This document shows positions 40,001 through 52,000 of a stretch of 64,000 nucleotides of DNA, piece by piece. The notes under the pieces are model-generated. The model worked only from the letters and a program-made list of their open reading frames with translations. It made no database searches and was not told the origin of the DNA. The stretch is taken from NCBI GenBank assembly GCA_922989275.2, contig OV277867.1, positions 43,514,070 to 43,578,069 of the forward strand, written 5' to 3'. Both the position numbers and the translations under genes were made by a program. Every line of letters starts with the position of its first letter. The stretch's first letter is position 1. This DNA comes from Gari tellinella (taxonomy: Eukaryota; Mollusca; Bivalvia; Cardiida; Psammobiidae).

Positions 40001-43000
40001 AGGGTTAAGCCTGTTTCTAGTTTTGAAGACAGGTGACAACTTAAAGTAAGTTTAAAGTAAAGCATTAAGGTGTAATCTGCTTTATTTTCAGCCTGCTTTA
40101 AGCTGCCATCTGCTAGGATATAAAAACTTTTTTTATTCTACATATTCATAACAGTATATTTTGGAGGAATAATTTAAAGGTGTAAAAATGTGTTTTTATG
40201 GAGTAATGAGTTAATTTAAACTCTTTTGTAGCTGCTTTGGTCCTATTATCAAAAATATTTTTCTGTCTTATCTGTTGTGTTAAAGATTGAATAGAATGTT
40301 TTGTCTCTCATATAGACGTGAATCAGCATCATCGGCAGATGAAAGTTCCTGCTCTGCATTCAGCTCTCCAGCAGGCAAGAAAGTAGGTCAAGGGGAAACC
40401 TCTCAGTCTGACCACACATACTTCAGACAGAAAAGTAACCCTGGAACACCATCAACAGTATTCCATGGCAACACTTCTTTAGGTCAGCCATTGGAAGTCA
40501 CTAGTGCAGTTGTTAAAACTTTTGAGCTCCATTCTGACAGCCAGAAGTCCCAAGAGGATATCAAATTGACCAAATCAGAATGCCCAAAGCTACCGGCAAG
40601 GGAGGAAACTCCAGCAGAAGGTAATGTAGGGATGGACAAACAGATTGCTGAAAATGTGTCCCATGATAACGATTCCCCAAGCAAAACTCCTTTCACCATT
40701 GTGAACATACTTGGTGATTCTCCTGCAGATGGAAAGGAAGGAGCACAATCTGATCCGGAGAAAAGACTTGACAGCACTGAGGCAGTGGTGAAAAATGTGC
40801 TAACACACATCACTGACATCATAGCCACAAACATTAAAGATACCAAAGATAAAGAGAACAGCAGCATGGGGAATAAAGTTGACCAATCTTCAGAGGACTG
40901 TTCACAGGAGGAGAGAAAGGTTGCCATGGAAGTGGATGATGAAGAGACTGGTAGTCAAACAGCTGGGGACAATAAGGTACAAGATAATGGAGAGAAAACT
41001 GGTCACAATGATAAAACTAGCCCCAAGAGTGAATATGAAGAAAAAGGGCCTGCACAAGGTAAGAAAAAAACACCAATCTTTGCTTCAGTTGGGGGGGGGG
41101 TTAAAAACTAAAATCTTTATGCCTGCTCTAAACCCTATGGTGTGACTACTCATTAAAGTTTTATTCATATTAGTAGTTACACCATAGGGTTTAGTTTAAA
41201 CATGAAGGAGAAATCATATGGATGAAGTGGAAATTCAAGTCTTATAAAAAAGGTGGCAATCCATTTATGACTGCACGTATTTAGATTTGTTTTCCATAAT
41301 ATAATGCAAAATGATAAATAGTGCAGACCCTGATCAGAGGGTAACACTGCTTGCATAGGACAAGTGTATTGCTTACAAGTACACTGTTTGTAAATGGTGA
41401 GTGTACTTGTTGCTAGGTTCCAAATGTAATGAGAGGCTACACAAACCAAGTGTTAAGACTTTTTGCAAGTGATTATTGTTTAAAGCAGAATGAAAGTATA
41501 GTGGAAACTTTGGAAAGTAATTGTAAAGCTTTCTGCTTTAAATTAACTCTGCTTTAATCGGCCACTTATCATAAACACCATCAGTGAGTACAGTCTTTTT
41601 GGTGCACACATGTGGAGGTAGACATCCTAATTGACTTATAGTGGAGAATCTGTTATTCTTTCCCGTTTAAACGAAACGCAAAACACTAAAACGTAGAAAA
41701 GTACAACTTTTGGACAATTCTGATGATTCATGTTTATCTTGGTGGCAAACAGTTTGGAGCCTGATCAGACACCGGGTTACCCGGCGTCTGATCTGGCTCC
41801 AAACTGTTTGCAATAATAGTTTTAGCGTAAACACGTTTATTGGGAAAGAATAACGTTTTCTCCACTGTATGTGAAAGAAAATGTTAACCCTTTACCCCAT
41901 AGCCTGTTTCTAGTTTTGAAAATAGGTTACTATTTAAAGTAGGTTGAAAGTAAAGCAGAATGTGCCATAAGGTGCATTCTGCTTTGCTTTCAGTCTGCTT
42001 TAAACTTTCATCTGCTAGGATATAGAAAATATTTCTTATGGTACTTTTTGTATTGATTGGAACTTCTTTTCTTCATTGGAGGAATAAATTAAATGAGCTA
42101 AAAGGGGCTTCTATGTGGGAAAGGGTTAATATACTGTATTTGTCTGCAATTTTACATCTTTCTCACATAATTTGTTTTATTGTATGATATCGAGCGTTTC
42201 CGCGTGTATCTGCAGAGTAAAATACAAGAGTCTGTATCAGCTACTTTGTATTTTACTCCGACGTCGCTTTCGATTTAGCGTGACGTCATTTACGTACATG
42301 TATAAATGCCGCGTTATTCTTTGTGGCATGCAAACAATCTTTTTCTGCCTCAAATAACTAATAAATTTTGGATATAAAATGATTTAAACAACTATTAAGT
42401 TGTTTCTGGAGTGTATTCAGTGTATATAATAAACACATCACCAGTTGGCAGTGTGCTACAGAGTGTTGCATTTAGCTCTCGACATTTTTGGCGGAAACAA
42501 CCGATCAGACTCGCGCCAAGGCGCTCGTCAGATCGGCTATTTCGGCCAAAATCGTCTCGAGCTAAATACATCACTCTGTATCGCACTGTCAACTGGTAAT
42601 GTGTATGTATTGATGCCAGGTGGTTTGTTAACCCATTACCCCATAAATATGCCTTTTTACACCTTCAATATATTTCTTAACTGAAGAAAATATGTCAAAT
42701 TTATTGTCTTGAATATGTACAATAAGAAATAGTTACTATATTCTAGCAGATAATGGCATCCTGCTTTACTTTCAAGCTGCTGTAAATGGTCATGTGTCTT
42801 CAATAATAGGAACAGGTTATGGGGTAATGATTTAAAGCAGGCTGAACGTTAAGCAAAATTCTCAGTTAGGAGCCTTCTGCTTTACTTCCAGCCTGCTTTA
42901 AACTACCATCTGCAAGAATATAGGAAATAATTCTTGTGATGCATTTTTATGACTATAAAATTAAACTATTTTCTGTATTGGAAGGATAAATAAAAGTTGT

Positions 43001-46000
43001 ATTTATGGAGTAATGGGTTAATAATGTCTGTAGTCCACAATAAGGATCATGTCATATCTCCAAAAGTTCATGTTACCAGGGCTCCGGATAAGGGGAGTAT
43101 TTCAAAAACTTAGAATTGTATTTCTGCATTAAACCCTATGATGTCACTACTCATTTGAATCGTCTCTTCAAGGCGATTCTAATGAGTAGTGACACCATAG
43201 ACTTTGGTGCTGGCATGAGTGGAAATTTTAGCCCTGTGCTACTTACCATTTTCTTTATCCATTTTAATTTTTCTAGAGGATACCAGCCTTAAACCAGAGG
43301 ATGATGTAGATGTGCTGATGAAGAAGCCTCGTGATGAGTTACATAAGTACTTGATGGAGAGGTGTCGTAAAGCTCTGGAGCTGTGTCTCCAGAGGTTCCC
43401 CACCCACTACAAGTCCCATTATAGGCTGGCATACATGTACCTACACTCACCATATCATAAGGTCAGTCTTTTCAGTGCTCTAGACAAGAGAAGCACCGTC
43501 AAACTTAGATTATTTAAACTCGTTATTATATTTCTTCTATCAAAATTTCAACTTATACATGTATTTTACTTTGAGAAAAAATTGCAGCCATGAATAGGTT
43601 AGACATATTTGTCCTGTTTAGGGAACTGCGGCAAGGGTGGTTGTAAGGAGGTAGTTGTTGTAGGGGTGAAGCACTGTATCAAGTTTTGACTTTATTTACA
43701 GAGGTAACACAGTTCTTATTTCTAATGTATTCTCCATTATGCTTCATCAAAACCATATGAGGTGACTGCTCATTCAACCTATTAGATTGGTCTCAAAGCA
43801 AAGTTTCTAATGAGTAATCACATAGAGTTTGGAGAGACATTCATGAGGATTATAATATTTGAAATGCTCACCTTATCTTGAGCTCTGGGACCCATTTCAT
43901 AAAACAACTGTTGCCGGAAGTCTGGTTATAAAAGACTCAATTATTAATTATTTCTCCATCTAATCTTGTCTTGTGACATATCTCTGGAATCGTTTTGAAA
44001 AGACGATTCCAAAGAGATGTCACAAAATAGGATTTGATAGAGAAATTAGAAATTAAATGTATTTTAGAGTTTTGACTTATGACCGTTTTTGTCGCAAGAA
44101 GTTTTATGAAAGGAGCCCCTGGTTTATTTGGTACAGGATCTGACTAAAGCCCACCACATCTTATTAGGCCTGTCCAAGTGGAAGCAGTATCCCTATATGC
44201 CATGCCAGGGTCTGTTTGGAGAAAGGAAACCAACCAAGTTCTTCCAGGTACAGTAGCACTTGGCCCCTAGGTTATAAAGCTTTTGAGTTAGGGTGTTGGG
44301 ATAGCGCACCCGCTTCTCACTAATGCGGTCTCGAGTTCAATCCATGGTCGGGGCAGTATATAAATGGGTACATTGGTCGCCTGTCCGGACATGTGGGTTT
44401 TCTCCAGGCACTCAGGTTTCCTCCCACAGATATGACCATATACCGGTATGCCGAGTTATCAAGAGTGATTTGTATAAGTTAATGTAGCTTGTTTCATTAT
44501 CGATGTAAAAGAAATAAAGTTTAAACCTTTTTTAAAGCTTTTGAGTTGAGTCGGAGATCATTCTGAAACATCTCATTTGGCAGATTTGAGCTTTTGATGA
44601 GCAAAAGCTGAAATCTGACCAATCAGATGCTTAAGGACGATTTCAGACTCTACTCAAAAGCTTTTTAACCTTTGACCCTGGGCCCACCTTTCTCTCAATA
44701 GTGTTTTCTTCAGCATAGGAAACTGTTTAATGCAGAAAGTCTCAACAATAACATAACGTTTGCCCTGCATTAAGCAAGCACTTATTAGTAGAAAATATTT
44801 GTTCTGTCGGTGAAAATACTTGATTTTACCCGCTGAAACCTAGAGATGGGTATGCATGTTTTTTACAGTGCTCCTGTTAAGAGTAAACTTGTCCTATGCA
44901 AACAATGTAGATCCCGATCTGACAGAGGAGACTCCTGCAGAAGCCCTCTGATAAAGATTTGTACTGTTTGAAATTTTGCAATAACAACCCTGAAAGCAAC
45001 CCTAAATAGTCAAAAATAGAGTGGAGATAATTGGGAACTGGACATGTCCATTTGAATTTCAGGGGCTAATGAGTTAAATATAGTTGTCCTGTTGGCCAAA
45101 GAGATTAAAAATTAACCTGCCTTGGCTTGATAATTATCTTTCCTGGGCAGTTAAGTTGAGTTAACTCATTAAGCCCTAGTGACGCATACATGTATATGTA
45201 CCCTTTACCAAAAAGTACCAAAAAGGGTACATTTGTCTAATGCAAACATTGAAGTCTCTGATTTGAGGGCTCCTGCAGGAGCCCTCTAATCAGGGACTTC
45301 ACTTGCAGTATATTATAAAAAAAAACACACCTTAATAGCCTAAAATGGACCAGTGTTTATTGTAAACTGGATGTGTCCATTAAAGTCTCAGGGGATATTG
45401 AGTTAATACAACAATTAATGTAGAACCCTGTTATTCCTTGGCAAGTGAAACACCAACTCTGGTATTGGTTCTGTTCTAGGGTATTTGGAAGATCCCAATT
45501 GATGAGATTGACCGGGCTGGCAGCTTCCCCTCCCATTTGAACAAGTGTATAGAGCTGATCCTGAGTGTTCTGAAGGAAGAGAGGGACAGTCATACCCTGC
45601 ATCAGATACACCTGCAGCTTAACAGGCAGCCAGAGCCGGGCAAGTGAGTAGTACTGCTGCAGCCTTGATCCATAACCCCATAGACTTTTTAGCTCACCTG
45701 GCACTAAGTGCCAAGGTGAGCTTTTAGGATCGCTGAATGTCTGTCGTCCGTCCGTTCACATTTGTTCGTTAACACTCTAGCGCCTACAAATTTCATCCAA
45801 TCTTCATGAAACTTCATGACAATATTTGTCTTGATGATATCTAGGTCAAGTTCGAATGTGGGTCATGTCCGGTCAAAAACTAGGTCACTAGGTCAAAGCA
45901 TAGAAAAACCTTGTTAACACTCTAGAGGCTACAAATGTCAATGGATCTTAATGAAACTTGGTCAGAATGTTTGCCTCATTGATATCTAGGTCAAGTTCGA

Positions 46001-49000
46001 ATGTGGATTATGTCCGGTCAAAAACTAGTTCACTAGGTCAAATCATAGAAAAACCTTGTTAACACTCTAGAGGCTACAAATCTCAATGGATCTTTATGAA
46101 ACTTGATCAAAATGTTTGTCTTGATGAAATCTAGGTCAAGTTTGAATGTGGGTCATGTCCAGTTTAAAACTAGGTCACTAGGTCAAATCTTACAAAAACT
46201 TTGTTATATTTTATGTAACCTAACTCTCTCTTGATCGGGTCCTCTGTTAACCTTTATAACCTATTTCGTGTTCAAATTGGACAGGTATCTGCCAATTGTC
46301 CTCACCGTCAAGTTGTCATCATTAGAAGTACGAAATATATATCTAATGTGCCCTGTGCATAGGTCGAGTCTATAGTAATAATCGCAGGTGTAAAAATCTA
46401 TGCTAAGTTATATAGAGAGAAAATTAAAACATTCCCGCATTTTGAAGTTTTTGTTAATTTCCCGCTAGTTTGACATAACGAGAGAAGACTGTACTTGTAT
46501 ATAAAATACAAATACGAATGTGCCGGTGTTTTAGTCGATTCCTTAATATCTACATGTATGCATTATTAACTGACTATACACGTTTATGCCTACTGTAGAA
46601 AGAACAAGGGAAAAACCGTTTAGAACCGAAGCCGGGGACTCCTATTTTAAACTGGAAAAACCTGACAAGGATATGCTGTAGTCATGCAAGCATATTTAAT
46701 AAGTCAATCGGCATCGAGAAATTCGCCTCGCAGGGACAATCTTTGGGTGTGTACACTTATGAACTTAGGCCTAATTCCGTTAAACGACAACCTCTCTTAA
46801 CCGACTTACAAACATGGAACCATGGGGTGTCGGATAACGGAGGTTATACTGTACCAATATCACCGAACCTTGATTTTGACCTTGACTTTGATCTAACTTA
46901 GACTTAGAATATTTTAAATGAGTTATTTCTGGGTTAACTTGATTTAACTGTAAATCTTGCATCAACTTTTAATGACTACACTGCTTTGATACATATACAG
47001 TTGTTTTCTTGGACCAATGCCAATTCACCCATATTACCCAAGCTCAATTTGGCCAAGACTTTGACTTAATTTTGACTTAAAAATGATTCAGAACAAATTG
47101 TCAAGGCTACAACGGGGATATAGTCGTTTATTGAAATGCAGTCTTGTTCTTTTGACTCAAGATGAAGCTTTCGTTTTTAAAAAGAGCTTGACAAGTGAAA
47201 TGTCTTGCACTAGACCCATAACTCTTGCATCAATACTGTGAGTTATTCCCCTTTTCCACAGTTTATTTTCCTGCAGAATACATTTGTAATATTGAGGCTT
47301 GTGAAAGGAAATTTCATATACATGTATAGAAAGGTTCATAACTCTTGCATCAATACTGTGTGAGTTATTCCCAGATTCCTTATTTTTCTGCAGTTATTCC
47401 CCTTTTCTACATCTGCTCTTACGACAGATAACTTCTGCTATACTGAAACTTTTCATTTGGCTATAACTCTTGTTATACTGATGGTTGCTTTCAGGTGGCA
47501 CATGTGTTCTGAGGAACACCCTTCTAGATCTAGTTGTGTCACCTGCTGTAGACAGATGTGATACTTAGTGTTCTACTGAAGCGTTTAAGATGAAATTTCC
47601 TTTATGGAAAGACCTTGACAAGTTAAATGTCTTGCACAAGGTTCATAACTCTTGCATCAATACTGTGAGTTATTCCTTTTCCCACATTTTCAATTTCTAC
47701 CTATAATTCCTGTTCTACTGATGTTTTTCAAATGAAATCTCATTTTATGGAATGAGTTTGATGAGTGATATTGTCTTGCCTATGGTTCATAACTCTTGAA
47801 CCAATACCATGAGAGTTATTCCCTTTTTCATCACTTTCTTTCTGGCAGATAACTTTTGCTATAATAAAGCTTTTTATTTTAGCAATAATGATGCTTGCTG
47901 GCAGGTGACACATGTGTTCTGAGGAACACCTTTTGAGTTATGAAGACAGTAGACCACTTAAGTCACATCCAGCTTTACATTGAACCTGACTTTAAGTGGC
48001 TAACTGTCTTCAAATTAGAGACAGACTATGGGATAATGGATTAAGTAATAAGTAATAATAATAATAATAGTAATTCTTTATTCAATTAGTTACATGAATT
48101 TACCAAATTCCTCTTTACTCACAACATATTTACAGATTACCAAAGTGGTCACAGGAACATGATACACCTACACACACACCCACACTCGTGCACGTACACA
48201 CTCTCACAACCAGCACACAGACGCACACATACACATACAAACTCTTGCAAACATGCACATGATAAGAAGCATTTTAAATGATATTATTTGCGAAAATTTA
48301 GAACTTGAGGTTGAACTACTATTTTCATGAAAAAAAGATATTAAATGATCAATTTTTGTAAATGATTAAGATAATAATTTTAAAACACTAACTCGTGAAC
48401 AAATCAATCAAGGTAGTTCAGTGCAGCCTTCCTCATATCAAAAGCTTCATAGACATACCTTGATTAAAAGACACTCATTTGAAGTAAATGCCTCTGGTTA
48501 TCTGATATAGATGCAAGTGTTGAGATTATGTGACCCAAAATATTTGTACCAGGACTAATAAATTTGATATATTTATAGTCTATTTGACCTTTGTTTAAGA
48601 CCTGTATTCACTAGACCTCCAAACAGCCTCATTTCATGCTTTTACCCACAAGTCAAAATAAATGACCCATGGGAAATATTCACAGCTGTATAAATTGGAA
48701 CTATTTTCTTCAGTGAAGGGATCAGTTAGAGGCGTAAAAAAGTCATATTTATGGGGTTATTGGTTAATTCAAACAGGAAGTACCTACGGGATGCAGAAAA
48801 GAAATACTATGCACTGACATCCCATCGCTACACTCTGGATGCTGTTGAGAGTCAGACAGAGGACATGAAGAAAACGAGTGATATGAATGAGAGGCTGAAG
48901 TTTCTGCTCAATGTGTACAAGATCTGGGAACACGGGACTCACAAGTTGAACAAACATGTAGAGAGAACAAACAGGCTGCTGGCTGAGGCTTACAGAGTGG

Positions 49001-52000
49001 TGATCAGGAAGCTAGAGGTGAGCATACATAGGACAAGAAATTAATCTATCATGTTTGAACCCTTACCCCATAGCCTCTTTCTAGATTTGAAGAGGGGTAA
49101 CATCTTAACTCTTTCCTCCCTGAAACTTAAAATGGACAATCCAAGTTTCCATTTTAGTCTTGTCCATTTCTGACTTTTAAGGGTTGTTTTTGTCAATGTT
49201 TGGCATTATGACAAACAGTGAAGACCCAGATCAGAGGGCTCCGTAAGGAGCCCTCTGATCTGGGTATTCACTGTTTGCATAGTACAAGTGCACTTTTCAC
49301 ATGTATACTGTTTGAAAAGGACGCCTATATGCGGGACTAGGGTTCAAAGGGTTAATGCAGGTGGAAAGTAAAGCAGAATGTGCCTTATGATAACCGTTGC
49401 AAACATTTTGAATTAGTATGTTATGCGGTGTCTCATCAGGATCCAAACTGTTTGACACTCTGACTCTGTTTTCAAAACAAAATTTGAAATTCTATCTTCA
49501 GAACAGTGTCAGACAACAATTGTTGTAAACGAAAAAATTACCAAGCGTGCCAAGATTGAACCTTTTCAACCCTACAACCCTCTGTAGAGATTACTGATTA
49601 CATGTGTAAACAGTGTTTGATGTTTTCATTGGATTTTGTTATCAGACCGAAAATATAAAAGTTTAAAATTCATGTACTAGAAGAGTCCAAAAGGATTATT
49701 ATTACCCACAAGAGATATCTCGGGTTGAAAGGGTTAATGTTGTAACACAGTAATTGTTGGTTCAAAATGAGTGTCCCCTGTCTTTAACACTTCTTATACA
49801 CTCGTGTTCTAGACCATGTGATTGCTTTGTTAAAAAAAATCTGAAAGTAAAGCAGAAAGCTCTGTTAGCAGCTATAATAGGCTTTACTTTCAGTCTGCTT
49901 TGAACCCTAGTCCCGCATATAGGCTTCTTTTCAAACAGTGTACATGTGAATAGTACACTTGTCCTGTGCAAACAGTGAAGGCCCAGATCAGAGGGCTCCG
50001 AAAGGAGCCCTCTGATCAGGGTCTTCACTGTTTGTCAGTAATGCCAAAATTGACAAAAACAACTCTTGAAAGTCAGAAATGGACTAGACAAAAATCAAAA
50101 CTGGAATTGTCCATTTAAAGTTTCAGGGAGGAAAGAGTTAATGCTGCCACATGTGAGGATATAGGAACTGTTTCCTATGCCTCTTTATCAAGACATTGTT
50201 TAACCCTTTCCTCCAAAAAAGCCCATTTTAGCACATTTAATTTTACTCCACTAAAGTAAGTAGTTCCATTTTATACAGTTATGAATATGTATCATGAGAG
50301 AAGTTCTCTTCATTCCAGCAGATGGTAGCATAAAGCAGGCTGAAAGTAAAGCAAATGTGCCCTGCAGGTGCATTCAGCTTTTCTTTCAACCTGCTTTAAG
50401 TGGTCACTGGTCTTTAAAACTAAAATTGGGGCCTCTGTGGCCTCGTGGGATAGTCACTGTGACTAACATCACTAAGCTCCTCACTGCTGTGAGTTATTAT
50501 CCCAGTCAGGTCATTCGGATTTTTCATGTGGGGAAGCCTTCCAGCTGGCTTGCAGAAGGTCGGCGATTCTACCCAGTTGCTGATTTATGTCTGAAACAGT
50601 GCATCAAGGGCTTCTGGGGTCTTCCTCCACCTGTAATAAGCTGGACGTTGCAATATGACTGAAATACTGTTAAAAAGTGACCATAACAAATCAAATCAAA
50701 ACTAAAATTAGGCTATAGAGTGAAGGGTTAAGTAATTTGAAACATTTGTTTGAGGAATAAGTAAGGCATGAAAAGTTATTTCTATAGAGAAATGGGTTAA
50801 CCCTTTACCTGATAGAAGCGGCTTTTAGCGTGTTAAATTTATTTCTCCACAGAAGAAAAATAGTTCAAATTTATACAGTCATGAACATATACCATAAGAA
50901 ATATTTTCTATATCATAACTGGTGATAGCTTAAAGCAGGCTGAAAGTAAAGCAGAATGCGCCTTAAGGCACATTCTGCTTTACTTTCAACCTGCTTTAAG
51001 TGGCCACATGTCTTCATAACTATAAACAGGCTATTGGGTAAAGGGTTAAGATCTTTCATTGAACATGAGGAAATAAATTGAGCCCCCTTCTTGATAACAC
51101 CTTGCAAAGGGACTTAAAACCAAAACTGAAAGCTAGCCAATAACTGATAACCCGTTAACCCATTACCCAAAAGCATGTTTCTAGTTTTGTAGACAGGAGA
51201 CCACTTAAAAGCAGGTTGAAAGTAAAGCAGAATGCTCCTTAAGGTCCATTTTTATTTACTTTCAGCCTGCCTTAAGCTATCATCTGCTAGAATATAGAAA
51301 ATGTGTATTATGGTAAAAGTTCATGGCTGTATAAATCAGGACTATTTTGTTCAGTGGAGGAATAAAATAAATACGCTTAAAGGGGCTGCTTTTGGGGAAA
51401 GGATTAATGACTTTAATCTTGGTTTCAGACTCTGCCACATAATATGCTGTTAGACCAAGCTGTGAGGTTCTGTAAGCACCAGTTAACACAGAAGCATATG
51501 TCCAAAACAGAAAAGGTATGTAGTATTCTTCTATATCATTACTTTTAATTATTCTATTATGGCCACGTAGTAGATATTCATCTTTGTGTTCAAGCATATG
51601 ATCTGCGCTGCGCTATCAAGAATATGATACTAAGCTAAGGGTCAAAGGTATAACATCCATTCGAACCTGTGCATCGCCCCTATCACTTTCTCACTTTATA
51701 ACTTTCCAAAGAATTGTTCAATTTCAACAAAATGTTCCAGAGTTGTTGCTGGAGATCCATTCCACTGGTTCTTATGTTCTATGCAGGTGTATTGGTAAAA
51801 AAGATATAAAATCACTTTTTTCACAGAAAACTGAAAAAGTTACAAATTGTGTTTTTGAGTTAATGAACATGCTTTACAATTCAATAATAGGTAGAATTGA
51901 ACATTGAAAGGTAAAACATTGTTTTTTAAGAATATTAAAATGTAGACTACAATATATTTGAAAAATTTGATGAAATCTCAGAAATGTCATATTTTGATAA

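Noticed and set aside
40484..40927. 147-codon open frame antisense to exon w25
   Set aside because: It mirrors the Ser/Glu-rich coding strand and has no splice or domain support; a shadow of CABIN1.
41090..41100. Frame continuation of exon w25 into the intron to [11 protein letters not shown]
   Set aside because: Crosses a good donor (AAG|GTAAGA) and enters a G run and a CAG-4 fragment; intronic.
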